A stretch of 64,000 nucleotides of DNA from NCBI RefSeq assembly GCF_003568865.1, contig NZ_CP031115.1:2356001-2420000 (forward strand). Direction: 5' to 3'. Positions within the stretch are counted from its first letter, which is position 1; every line of letters begins with the position of its first letter. Shown here piece by piece: positions 45,841-53,260 of the stretch. Made by a program: the position numbers and the translations under genes. The notes beneath the pieces are model-generated. The model saw only the letters and a program-made list of their open reading frames with translations. It was not told where the DNA came from and ran no database searches. This DNA comes from Rubrobacter indicoceani (lineage in GTDB: Bacteria > Actinomycetota > Rubrobacteria > Rubrobacterales > Rubrobacteraceae).

Positions 45841-46368
45841 TCAGATAACTACGGACATCACGCTCGCGGAGATGGCCATCCCGAGCAGGACGGACCCCAC
45901 CGTCCAGACGCTCGTCCCGATAAAATCGTTTCTGAGGAAGATCTGATACGGCATCTTCACCAGCCCGGAGGCGACGTAGCCGAAGGTCTTGAGGACGGGG
46001 ATAAACCGGGCGACCAGCACCGCCCGGTGACCGTGATGGTCAAAGAAGTTTTCGGCCCGGTCGAGCCTCGCGGGCGTAACCCCGACAAACCGCCCCACTT
46101 TCAGCACAAAAGGACGTCCGCCGCGGCGCCCGATCAAATACCCGGCCTGGCTTCCGGCCACCGCCCCGACAAGGCCGAAGAGCACGGCGTAGTACGGGTT
46201 CAGTACGTCCTGTCCGGCCATCACCCCGGCGGTTACAAGGATGGTCTGCGCCGGGAGCGGCAACCCGACCCCCTGCAGCATCGCCCCGAAGACGATGATC
46301 AAGTAGCCGTAGGACTCGATGGCGTCTATTACCACGCTTATCGTCTGGGGGTCAAAGAACCTGTCCAT
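45841..46368 (-). CDS. DedA-family (SNARE-associated/VTT domain) membrane protein
   Basis: A 175-residue membrane protein. LIIVFGAMLQGVGLPLPAQT, GYLIGRRGG, FFDHHGHRAVLVARFIPVLK and PYQIFLRNDFIGTSVWTVGS are DedA landmarks, including the essential R-x-x-P helix. Family members flip or scramble lipid carriers such as undecaprenyl phosphate. TAGAAT at 46375-46380 ends 6 bases before the ATG, implying a leaderless transcript. Confidence 0.9.
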   Translation of the reverse strand: MDRFFDPQTISVVIDAIESYGYLIIVFGAMLQGVGLPLPAQTILVTAGVMAGQDVLNPYYAVLFGLVGAVAGSQAGYLIGRRGGRPFVLKVGRFVGVTPARLDRAENFFDHHGHRAVLVARFIPVLKTFGYVASGLVKMPYQIFLRNDFIGTSVWTVGSVLLGMAISASVMSVVI

Positions 46369-46397
46369 CGAGCGATTCTAACCGCCGGACGACCGTA

Positions 46398-47330
46398 CTA
46401 CGCTTTGCGGTTCTCTGTGCTGATGGTGCGTGTTCCGTCCGGGAGCGTCGCGAGCCTGTAGTCGCCGAAGAGCACCGGGTCGGCCAAGCGGGCGCAGAGA
46501 AATATCCGCAGGGCGAGGGCGCGGATTTCGGACTCCGCGTGAGCGTCGGCCCGCATCTCGATAACGTGCCGGAGCGCGCGCACGTTGGCAGTCCACACCA
46601 TCGGGGCCTCGGTTTCGTTCGGGAGCAGCGAGCGGGCGGTCTGCTGAACCTTCTTTCTCGCGTCGGTCTTCTGGTCCGCGGAGAGCATCGCCGAGCCTTT
46701 CTCCTGCCACCCGAGAAGCCAACCGGCCATCTCCTCGTATTCGGAGGCGGCCCGGTCTATGCGACTCTCGAAGCGTCTGTGCAGGTCGGCATCCTCCTGG
46801 TATTCGGGCCGCTCGACAAAGCGAAGCACGCTCCCGGAGACGTAGCGCTGGCTGATCTGCGAGATGCCGACCCCGGCCCGGTGGCGCACGAGCTCGTGCG
46901 TAACGCTGCGGCTTATCCCGTAGAGCAGGAAGCCGAAGCTGGCGTGTTCCAGAACGGAGCCGTGTCCGGCGGAGGTCAGCCGCTCAAAGTAAGAGGCGGC
47001 GTTTTCGTTTGTGGTGCGCCGGGGGCCGAACGAGGCGTAACAGAGCTGCCCGGCGGTCTTGGCGACCTGCGACGAAGCGGGGAGTTCGGTCGGGTCATCG
47101 AGGTAGTCGGGGAAGCGAAGCTCCGGGTCGAAGCCTTCGAGAAAGCCCGCGAGCCCGGCGACGTTGGCCTGCGGCCTGGAGAGCATTACGACGCCCGGAC
47201 CGCTGAGGTACGGGGTTCCGGCTTCGGTGTGCTTTGTTTCGGAGTCGATCACCGGGAACCCGTTGGAGAGCCGTCCGCCGAGTTCGGTGAACAGGCCCTC
47301 TGCATCCCCGGCTTCTTTGATGTTCGTCAT
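46398..47330 (-). CDS. thyX: Flavin-dependent thymidylate synthase ThyX
   Basis: A 310-residue ThyX using FAD and methylenetetrahydrofolate to make dTMP. The signature RHRAGVGIS (RHRx5S-type) lies in VRHRAGVGISQISQRY, and HGSVLEHASFGF plus HVIEMRADAHAESEIRALAL complete the FAD/dUMP site. The N-terminal region is longer than average, about 70 residues before the core. The ATG at 47330 follows GAGG; in-frame open sequence beyond it is discarded because it holds no family sequence. Confidence 0.93.
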   Translation of the reverse strand: MTNIKEAGDAEGLFTELGGRLSNGFPVIDSETKHTEAGTPYLSGPGVVMLSRPQANVAGLAGFLEGFDPELRFPDYLDDPTELPASSQVAKTAGQLCYASFGPRRTTNENAASYFERLTSAGHGSVLEHASFGFLLYGISRSVTHELVRHRAGVGISQISQRYVSGSVLRFVERPEYQEDADLHRRFESRIDRAASEYEEMAGWLLGWQEKGSAMLSADQKTDARKKVQQTARSLLPNETEAPMVWTANVRALRHVIEMRADAHAESEIRALALRIFLCARLADPVLFGDYRLATLPDGTRTISTENRKA

Positions 47331-47443
47331 ATAACGCCTCGTTTTCAGGTAGATCGTTCCGGCAAGCCGTCTCGTCAACGGCAAAGGGTACAGCACGACG
47401 CGGCGAACGGCGGGAGCCGGTTCCGCCGAGCGACCCGTTTCTA

Positions 47444-47480
47444 CCTGACACCTCGTCCGAGGACCCGACGAGGTGTCAGG
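47444..47480. other. 14-bp perfect inverted repeat between thyX and the M23 gene
   Basis: CCTGACACCTCGTC at 47444-47457 pairs exactly with GACGAGGTGTCAGG at 47467-47480 across a 9-base loop. Both neighbours point away from it, so it is not a normal terminator, and no U-run follows. It lies 24 bases before the M23 -35 box and 113 bases upstream of thyX: a candidate operator. Confidence 0.6.
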
Positions 47481-47504
47481 GTTAACAAAAATTAAAGTTT
47501 CGGC

Positions 47505-47710
47505 TTGACATGGACGATGATCCAGACTTAGATACGTTGCGAATAAAGTATCGTGGTTGGAGAAGCAAACGCGGGACCGTTGATCCCACGTCAGGCTTGA
47601 GGTTCGGTGTTCCGGGTTGGTCGCCCGGAAAAAGGGGTCGGGTTCGTCCCCCCCGTCTGAGATTGCCGGCTTCACGGTCGCGACACGAAAGATTATGCGA
47701 GGGGGGGACA
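47505..47710 (+). promoter_or_regulatory. TTGACA promoter and structured 170-base leader of the M23 gene
   Basis: TTGACA at 47505-47510 is followed after 17-18 bases by TTAGATA (47528-47534). The leader from about 47541 to 47710 holds several possible stems, among them GATAC...GTATC and CCGGG-TTGGTCG-CCCGG, and ends in a very strong GAGGGGGGG ribosome site. Cell-wall hydrolase genes in actinobacteria often have regulatory leaders, but I could not match this one to the c-di-AMP or another known riboswitch. Confidence 0.5.
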
Positions 47711-48781
47711 TTGTTTAACAAAAGACACGAAGGTCGGTTGCGGCCCGCCGTGAGCGGCAGATCCGCCAAGGTTCTGCTGATCGGGGGTGCGCTCACGCTC
47801 TTTGCTTTTTCGGGGGCCGCGGCCCAGCCGGGCTCCGGCGGGGTTCAGGACCTCAACGAAGCCGTAACGGAGGAGATGTCCCAGAAAAGCGGGAAGGATC
47901 TCCCGGTGCCCGGTCAGCGCAGCGCGGCTTCTTCCGGCGTTCCGGGGACGCAGGTCAACGTCATGCGTCAGGCCGAATCCGGCGGCGAGGGCTGGGCGTT
48001 CGGCACCGCCGTTATCGAAGCCCCGAAAAAGAGGGGCCACTACCCGCAGGGCTGGCTCTTTGTAGGCCGGGAGACCGACGAGGGTTGGGATCTTGAGTTC
48101 GAGGGGACACCCGAGTTTGCGGAGCTGGCCGACGAAGCCCCGACAAAGGTAGTCAGCGAGAAAGAGCAGAGCACCTTCAAGGCGCAAAGGTCCGGGACGG
48201 GTTCTGCAGGCGATGCAACGGGGACGGGCTCATCCGAGCCGACCCGCCAGACGGCCTCCACCGGAACCCGCACGGGCCTGATGCTTCCGTGGGCGAAGGG
48301 CAAGGCATGGTACTTCACCGGTGGTCCGCACGGCTGGGGGACGGGCTACGACCGCCCGTACTCCTCACTGGACCTTGTAGGCCGCGGGGCAGATCAGAAT
48401 GTCAGGTCGGTCGCACCGGGCAACGTCTACAACATGTGCGGCTCCGGTCGAGGCTGGATCCGGGTCTATCACCCGAACGGCTACACGACGGATTACTATC
48501 ACCTCGCGAACAACATAAGGCCGCAGGCCGGTGCCTACATCCGGCGCGGGACGGTGCTCGGCCAGACCGGGCAGGACGTCTCCTGCGGCGGTCAGTCTTT
48601 CGGCAGGCACGTCCACTTCTCTATTCTGCGGGGTGAGACCCGCGCCGCGCTGAACGGCAGGCAGCTCGGTGGCTGGACTTTCCAGGAAGGTCAGGCCTAC
48701 GGAGGCTCCGCGACGCGAGGCTCCACGATACGTTATCCCGGTGGCAGTACGTTGCTGGTCAACTACGGAGCGAAAGGATAG
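47711..48781 (+). CDS. Secreted M23 (beta-lytic/LasA-type) metalloendopeptidase
   Basis: A 356-residue secreted protein. The signal peptide is RSAKVLLIGGALTLFAFSGA, followed by a propeptide-like region and a Ser/Thr/Gly linker; the M23A domain covers about residues 195-356. Zinc ligands are His in GGPHGWGTG, Asp in PYSSLDLVG and His in FGRHVHFSI; YHLANNIRP and GTVLGQTGQDVSCGG complete the pattern. It cuts peptidoglycan cross-bridges. The TTG at 47711 follows GAGGGGGGG. Confidence 0.88.
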   Translation: MFNKRHEGRLRPAVSGRSAKVLLIGGALTLFAFSGAAAQPGSGGVQDLNEAVTEEMSQKSGKDLPVPGQRSAASSGVPGTQVNVMRQAESGGEGWAFGTAVIEAPKKRGHYPQGWLFVGRETDEGWDLEFEGTPEFAELADEAPTKVVSEKEQSTFKAQRSGTGSAGDATGTGSSEPTRQTASTGTRTGLMLPWAKGKAWYFTGGPHGWGTGYDRPYSSLDLVGRGADQNVRSVAPGNVYNMCGSGRGWIRVYHPNGYTTDYYHLANNIRPQAGAYIRRGTVLGQTGQDVSCGGQSFGRHVHFSILRGETRAALNGRQLGGWTFQEGQAYGGSATRGSTIRYPGGSTLLVNYGAKG

Positions 48782-48830
48782 CCCGGCACGACGGACCAGA
48801 CAGCCGGTGTGAGCCGTTTCAGTCGGCGGC

Positions 48831-49667
48831 TCACACGGCTTCCGGCAACGCACCCCGCAGCCTGCTGGCGTAGCGTCCCGAGCGAATGGTTCTGAGGGCT
48901 TTCTTCTCGACCTGCCGGGCACGCTCCTGCGAGATGCCCAGTTCTTCGGAGACTTCTCGAAGCGTCTTTGTCTTTTCACCGTCCAGGCCGTGACGCATGC
49001 TCAGTATGCGGGCTTCCCGCTCCGGCAGGGAGCCCAGGGCGTCCCTGAGCATCCCGACCCAGGAACCGGCATTCACGGCTTCGTATTCGGACCTCGACGA
49101 ATCATCCGGGAAGAGCTCCCCGACCTCGGCTGCCTCCTCGTCCCGTCCGATTCGGACGTTCATGCTGGATACCGGCTGGCTTATCTCCCTGAGCCGCCGG
49201 ACTTCTGCGACCTCGACCTCCAGCCTGCTGGCCAGTTCTTCTTCAAGCGGCTCGCGTCCGAGTTCTATGGAGAGCGAGTTCTCGGCCCGGCGGAGCCGGA
49301 AAACGGAGTCCACGACGTGCGCCGGAAGCCGGACTGCGCGGGCGTGGTCGGCGACGGCGCGGGTTATTGCCTGACGGATCCACCACGTAGCATACGTTGA
49401 AAAGCGGAAGCCCCGGTCCGGGTCGAACTTCCCGACCGCTCGTATCAGACCGGCGTTGCCTTCCTGAATGAGGTCCTCGAAATCCAGCCCCCGGCCCCGG
49501 TACTTCTTGGCTATGGAGATAACGAGCCTCAGGTTGGATTCGATGATCCTCCGCCGCGCCGCTTCGTCACCCTGACCGACCCGCCGCCCGAGCGAGACTT
49601 CCTCCTCGGCCCTGAGAAGCCTGCCTCTTCGGACTTTGCCCATGTACTGTGTCAGAACGTCCGCCAT
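48831..49667 (-). CDS. Extra RNA polymerase sigma-70 factor (group 2, SigA/SigB-like)
   Basis: A 278-residue sigma factor lacking region 1.1. Region 1.2 and 2 are clear ([59 protein letters not shown]), then region 3 ([19 protein letters not shown]) and region 4.2 ([20 protein letters not shown]). Region 2.4 and 4.2 resemble the housekeeping factor, so it should read near-consensus promoters. The ATG lies 2 bases after the stop of the Cys-rich gene at 49670, making it the last gene of an operon started at 50840. No anti-sigma gene is adjacent, but a STAS-ATPase protein is encoded upstream. Confidence 0.9.
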   Translation of the reverse strand: MADVLTQYMGKVRRGRLLRAEEEVSLGRRVGQGDEAARRRIIESNLRLVISIAKKYRGRGLDFEDLIQEGNAGLIRAVGKFDPDRGFRFSTYATWWIRQAITRAVADHARAVRLPAHVVDSVFRLRRAENSLSIELGREPLEEELASRLEVEVAEVRRLREISQPVSSMNVRIGRDEEAAEVGELFPDDSSRSEYEAVNAGSWVGMLRDALGSLPEREARILSMRHGLDGEKTKTLREVSEELGISQERARQVEKKALRTIRSGRYASRLRGALPEAV

Positions 49668-49669
49668 CT

Positions 49670-49975
49670 CTATCCCATCCTCCTCTTTGGTGCCTTCTTC
49701 TGTTTCATCTCCGGTTCTTCGACCGCCACCGGGAACCTGGCGGCCACTAGCTTGTCGAGGCTGGATACGACCCGCCACTCCCCTCTGCATTCCCCGCAGA
49801 CGACGCCTCCGGGCCCGTCGTCCCCGGGAGCTGCGACCGCCCGCTTGAATGCCCCGAGACAACAGCGCGGCATCTCCGTCAGGTAGATGCCGGGGCCGGA
49901 ATCCCCCTGCACCACCGTATCTGCCCTGAGGGAGAGCGCGTCTCCACGGGTCCCGCCGCTCAGGCCGCGCCCCAT
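49670..49975 (-). CDS. Small CC-CxxC (zinc-ribbon-like) protein, second paralog
   Basis: 101 residues, unknown family. YLTEMPRCC (Cys38-39) and [13 protein letters not shown] (Cys60, Cys63) give a CC...CxxC set that could bind zinc; a basic tail ([11 protein letters not shown]) follows. The upstream neighbour repeats the plan YEVDLPGCC...[13 protein letters not shown], so the two are tandem paralogs. The ATG at 49975 overlaps the upstream gene by 16 bases and has GGGGAA nearby; GTG codons at VVQGD are alternative starts. It ends 2 bases before the sigma factor. Confidence 0.65.
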   Translation of the reverse strand: MGRGLSGGTRGDALSLRADTVVQGDSGPGIYLTEMPRCCLGAFKRAVAAPGDDGPGGVVCGECRGEWRVVSSLDKLVAARFPVAVEEPEMKQKKAPKRRMG

Positions 49976-50181
49976 TCCTCTTCCCCGCTCTCCACGATAA
50001 ACCCGCAGGCTTCCGGCGGGACTTCCCCTACCGGTCGCCACGAAGCCCCACATCCGGCGCACTCGAAAGCGTCCCGGTAGGATCTGGCGTCGTGCTCGCA
50101 GCAGCCGGGGAGGTCGACCTCGTAGACGACCTCCCCGCCGAACGCGGAGCTCCACAGCCTAGGGGCCGGATACCCGCGCAC
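49960..50181 (-). CDS. Small CC-CxxC (zinc-ribbon-like) protein, first paralog
   Basis: 73 residues, unknown family. Cys28-29 in DLPGCCEHD and Cys42/Cys45 in [13 protein letters not shown] repeat the spacing of the next gene's product; the C terminus is acidic (ESGEEEW). The GTG start shares one base with the stop of the recombination-protein gene (TAGTG), and GGGAGG lies about 8 bases upstream, so translation is coupled. A longer form from 50214 would overlap that gene by 34 bases and is less likely. Confidence 0.65.
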
Positions 50182-50840
50182 TACGCAGCCCTCCCGGAGA
50201 GCCGGCCGATCCACTCCGAAGCCTCTTCCCGGGTTAACTCGGCGATCTTCTTCCCGACCATCTCCTCGAACTGCGGGATACCGTTTGCAACCGCATCGTC
50301 CACAAGCGACTCAAGATAGTTGAGCTGCTTTCTGGTCGCCGGAAGATGCCCCTTCTGGACTTCCTCCCCGACCGTATCCGCAGCCTTCGCGGCCGGAGCC
50401 TTTGCCGTGGAGGCTTTCGCCGCAGAAGTCTTTGCGGCTCTGGAAGGCACCGACTCGTTTGTCGAGGCCCTTGCGTTCGCCTTCGCCGGACGACCGGCGG
50501 CCTCCTGCTCTTCTCCGCCAAGCTCCTCAAAGGATGTTACCCCGACGTTGATGGCATCCCGAAGAGCCCGCGCCTTGGCCCGAGTCTCGGCCATCCGGAT
50601 AACGTGCGGCGCGATGTTCCGCCCGACGTTCTCCGGCGAAGCGTCCCCGATGCCGCTGAACTTCCCCTCCTCGGTCCTGATCACGGCCTTCACTATCGCC
50701 ACCCCGCCGTTCTCGGCGGAAGGAGCCTGCAGGAGATCCGTCTCGATGCTCCTCAACCCGCGCAGGTGAGCCTCCTCGAGAAGCCCCGCATAAAGCACGA
50801 ACTGCTTGCCCTGGCGCTCGATCATAAACTCTTCTCGCAT
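50181..50840 (-). CDS. Erf/Rad52-like single-strand annealing protein candidate
   Basis: 219 residues. The N-terminal domain (FVLYAGLLEEAHLRGLRSIE, then GIGDASPENVGRNIAPHVI and RMAETRAKARALRDAINVG) recalls Erf/Sak/Rad52-type annealing proteins, which end their core with a similar ETRAxxRAL helix. This is pattern recognition, not a database match. An Ala/Lys/Ser-rich linker follows, then a small helical domain (GHLPATRKQLNYLESLVDDA and LTREEASEWI) common at the C termini of DNA-metabolism proteins. GGGAGG is 8 bases before the ATG. It heads the operon with the two Cys-rich proteins and the sigma factor, under palindrome B. Confidence 0.65.
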   Translation of the reverse strand: MREEFMIERQGKQFVLYAGLLEEAHLRGLRSIETDLLQAPSAENGGVAIVKAVIRTEEGKFSGIGDASPENVGRNIAPHVIRMAETRAKARALRDAINVGVTSFEELGGEEQEAAGRPAKANARASTNESVPSRAAKTSAAKASTAKAPAAKAADTVGEEVQKGHLPATRKQLNYLESLVDDAVANGIPQFEEMVGKKIAELTREEASEWIGRLSGRAA

Positions 50841-50883
50841 CGCTTATACCTCCCTCGATGCCCCGACTACACTAATAACGGTT

Positions 50884-50905
50884 ATTTCACTGATATGAGT
50901 GAAAT
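50884..50905. promoter_or_regulatory. Operator site B, perfect 8-bp palindrome
   Basis: ATTTCACT-GATATG-AGTGAAAT is a perfect inverted repeat 44-65 bases upstream of the annealing-protein start and 25 bases after the STAS/winged-helix stop. A second perfect palindrome, AATAACGGTTATT (50873-50885), abuts it. The same TTTCA-N10-TGAAA core is at 30979 and 51496. Confidence 0.75.
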
Positions 50906-50929
50906 TTAGGTCAAATAGAGAGTTTTCCA

Positions 50930-51520
50930 TCAGACGATCCCTTCGTAGAAATAGCGTCGGCCGCTGGCTTCCTTGCGGCGGTTCACGAGTCCTCTTTCGT
51001 GGAGGTTGCTGGTCCGGTTGTTGCAGGCGGTCTGGTTTATCCCGAGGCGCCTGGCGAGGTCCGCCGTTGTGATCGGCCCCAGCGTCCGGATCGCTTCAAG
51101 GGTCTCCACCAGATGCTCTTCGAGCCTGCCGAGCAGGTGGGGTTCGCCGCCTACCCGCTCGACACGGAAGGCGTTTACGTCGCGTTCCCTGAGCGACATC
51201 TCGATGTTCTCGAGAAGGTCGCGGTCTTCATCAAGGAGTATGGCCCTGCGGTCGCCGTAGTCGCCCCGGGCGGCGCGGGATATGACGGTGCCGAATGCTG
51301 TGTCCGAGAAGGAGTAATCCAGAAACTCGACCCCGCGAAGGTCTATATACAGCAGGCCCCCCGCAGGAACGGACTCCAGTTCGGACTCCAGAACCGCCAG
51401 ACAATTGCGCCCCAGCGAACGAAGGTGAAGCAGCTTCCCCTCGCTCGCCGCCACGTCGAAGACGCGGTGTTCACCACCCCCGAACATCGGACCCGTTTTC
51501 ATTGTGTTCAGTGAAATCAT
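50930..51520 (-). CDS. STAS-like (DUF4325-type) domain fused to winged helix, candidate regulator
   Basis: 196 residues. The N-terminal half (GGLLYIDLRGVEFLDYSFSD, GTVISRAARGDYGDRRAILL) resembles STAS-like DUF4325 domains. The C-terminal half (LETLEAIRTLGPITTADLAR, RLGINQTACNNRTSNLHERG, LVNRRKEASGRRYFY) is a winged-helix DNA-binding domain. TTGCAC-17-TACAAT upstream ends 8 bases before the ATG at 51520, and palindrome C covers codons 2-9, so the gene looks autoregulated. It lies 72 bases downstream of the STAS-GHKL gene. I propose it binds WTTTCAYT-N6-ASTGAAAW; this is inference. Confidence 0.75.
   Translation of the reverse strand: MISLNTMKTGPMFGGGEHRVFDVAASEGKLLHLRSLGRNCLAVLESELESVPAGGLLYIDLRGVEFLDYSFSDTAFGTVISRAARGDYGDRRAILLDEDRDLLENIEMSLRERDVNAFRVERVGGEPHLLGRLEEHLVETLEAIRTLGPITTADLARRLGINQTACNNRTSNLHERGLVNRRKEASGRRYFYEGIV
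51496..51517. promoter_or_regulatory. Operator site C at the start of the STAS/winged-helix gene
   Basis: TTTTCATT-N6-AGTGAAAT, one strand of the shared palindrome, lies immediately downstream of the predicted transcription start and inside the first codons (51520 ATG). A bound protein would block transcription at initiation or early elongation. Confidence 0.6.
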
Positions 51521-51528
51521 TTGAACTC

Positions 51529-51557
51529 ATTGTAAAGGCGGGGCCGGGGATGTGCAA
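51529..51557 (-). promoter_or_regulatory. Promoter of the STAS/winged-helix gene
   Basis: On the minus strand TTGCAC (51552-51557), a 17-base spacer and TACAAT (51529-51534) lie just before the ATG at 51520. The box-to-ATG distance of 8 bases predicts a leaderless or nearly leaderless mRNA. Confidence 0.6.
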
Positions 51558-51592
51558 GGGGGAATTCCGGGTTGTTTTCGTCGGGCAGCTTT

Positions 51593-52513
51593 TCATCGTC
51601 TGTGGGGTTCTCCGGTGTGTCTGGGGAGCGAAACCCGGACAAAGGTTCCGGGGAAATCGGGGACGTTTCTCGGTCTCTGCTTCTCTTCCTTGTTGACGGT
51701 AACACGTCCGGAGCCGGATCTTATAGAGAGCGAACCACCGTTTCTGGCCGAGAGTTGAGCAACGAGGGTCAGGCCGCCGCCGCGACCGATCTCCCCGGTG
51801 GAGGTTACGCCCATCTTGAGCGCGTGGCGGATGGCGTCGTTGTCGGTGGCGGTGTGTTCGGCGTAGACGGGGTTACGCAGAAGCGTGTTCCTGATGCCGG
51901 GTCCACCGTCGGCGATCGAGATAATCACCTCTTCCCCGTCCCGACGCGAGCCGCTGACGATGTGATCGTAAGCCTGTACCGCAACATAGGCACCAAAGGA
52001 AGAGCGACCGTGCTCGGCGGCGTTGCCGCAGATCTCCGAGAGCGTGGAGCAGATAGCGACCCGCTCGCGCAGAAGGTATTCGCGGCTTTCGAGGATATCC
52101 GAGATGCGCTGGATTATGTCTTTTATCTCGCTCTCTTCGTGGAAGTTGACGAGTTCTTGGAGGGTTCCGGGGTTGTGGCGTTCGCGGTCTTCAAGAGAGG
52201 AGACGTCGGGGTGAACCGAGACCCTGCCGGAGAAGAGCCGGAAGAAGTCCATGCGTTCGAGGTATGCGGCGACGTTCCGACCGGAGAGGGCGATGGAGAC
52301 CGCCTCGGAGCGGGTGGTCAGGGCTTCGAGCAGGGCGGCCAGACCGCAGAGCCCGGCGGGTTCGACGAAGTCAACCGAGCGGAGGTCGAGTTCGACCGGG
52401 TCCCCGTCTACGGTGCTGATCGCCTCGAAGGCCGGATCGAGACTTCCGAGCGTCAGAACGCCGGACATCGCGCCGCGACTCTGTACGTTGAGGGTGATCC
52501 TGGTCTTCTTCAC
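51593..52513 (-). CDS. STAS domain fused to GHKL (HATPase) domain
   Basis: 306 residues. The N-terminal STAS-like domain (VELDLRSVDFVEPAGLCGLA) has Ala where the phosphorylated Ser/Thr of anti-sigma antagonists normally sits. A middle helix region leads to a GHKL ATPase: N-box LSEICGNAAEHG, G1 IISIADGGPGI and G2 GEIGRGGGLTLVAQL. It is a one-protein version of the antagonist/anti-sigma kinase pair of partner-switching systems. TACAAT at 52521-52526 ends 7 bases before the GTG, so the mRNA is probably leaderless. The STAS/winged-helix gene follows 72 bases downstream. Confidence 0.8.
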   Translation of the reverse strand: MKKTRITLNVQSRGAMSGVLTLGSLDPAFEAISTVDGDPVELDLRSVDFVEPAGLCGLAALLEALTTRSEAVSIALSGRNVAAYLERMDFFRLFSGRVSVHPDVSSLEDRERHNPGTLQELVNFHEESEIKDIIQRISDILESREYLLRERVAICSTLSEICGNAAEHGRSSFGAYVAVQAYDHIVSGSRRDGEEVIISIADGGPGIRNTLLRNPVYAEHTATDNDAIRHALKMGVTSTGEIGRGGGLTLVAQLSARNGGSLSIRSGSGRVTVNKEEKQRPRNVPDFPGTFVRVSLPRHTGEPHRR

Positions 52514-52552
52514 GAGGTGAATTGTACGGGAGCGTCGTGGGGTTCGAGCCGC

Positions 52553-53053
52553 TTACCTGCGACGTTCGTAGAATATCTCGATGTAGCGGCGGTTGTCGTA
52601 GCGGCTGAGGATGGAGCCTTCGCCGACCTCGACGAAGCCGAGCTTTTCAAAGACGCGCTGCATCCGACGGTTGTGGGAGAGGGTCGAGCCGCGCACGACG
52701 GCGAGGTCAAGGGTATATAGAGCGTAATCCACGAGGAGCTCCACGGCTTCGGAGGCGTAACCGTGGTTGCGGAGGCTGCTCGGGCCTATTTTGATGCCGA
52801 GCTCGCAACCGCCCTTGCGGAAGTCGTAGAGCGTCGCCATCCCCGAAGGTTCGTCGTCGACCTCGATGATAAAGGTCTTCACCGAGCGGTCCCGCCAGCG
52901 GGCCAGGTAGTCGCGCCGGGCGGCCGAGAGCGAGCTTTTTATCGGCGACCGCCCGTTCCAGGCGGCGAGTTCCGGGTCGCGGTCCCAACTGTAGGCGAAC
53001 TCCACGTCCGCCTCGACCGGCGGGCGGAGCAGAAGCGTTTCTCCCCGGAGCAG
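52553..53053 (-). CDS. RimJ/RimL-type GNAT acetyltransferase, start unresolved
   Basis: About 166 residues with a GNAT fold. LLRGETLLLRPPVEADVEFA, WDRDPELAAWNGR, GMATLYDFRKGGCELGIKIG, the acetyl-CoA loop LRNHGYASEAVELL and NRRMQRVFEKLGFVEVGEG are typical of RimJ/L enzymes. The first block lies upstream of the only in-frame ATG/GTG/TTG (GTG 53005), which would cut the domain. I extend to the in-frame CTG at 53053; an ATT start or a frameshift from the ATG at 53118 are alternatives. Confidence 0.72.
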   Translation of the reverse strand: MLRGETLLLRPPVEADVEFAYSWDRDPELAAWNGRSPIKSSLSAARRDYLARWRDRSVKTFIIEVDDEPSGMATLYDFRKGGCELGIKIGPSSLRNHGYASEAVELLVDYALYTLDLAVVRGSTLSHNRRMQRVFEKLGFVEVGEGSILSRYDNRRYIEIFYERRR

Positions 53054-53260
53054 GTTGGTGTCTTCGGCGTGAATCTCGTCTCTCCGTTCGGTTCGAATGC
53101 GTCTGTTCGTGGCCGCATGATCCGCGTCTCCGGTGAATATACAGCGAGACCCCGAGCGGCAATGTGATTTTAGCTAGAATAGCGGCAGGCAACAGAACGG
53201 TGGCTTTGTTGGGCGGCAGGGTTCTTTGAACAGTTCGGTCGGGGATCTTTCGGTGGCCCG

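Noticed and set aside
47541-47710. c-di-AMP (ydaO) riboswitch upstream of the M23 gene
   Set aside because: Expected from gene context, but I could not find the conserved blocks of the class; kept only as an unassigned leader.
48831-50840. Prophage remnant
   Set aside because: No integrase, att repeats, capsid or lysis genes are near and composition matches the chromosome; the annealing-like gene alone does not make a phage.
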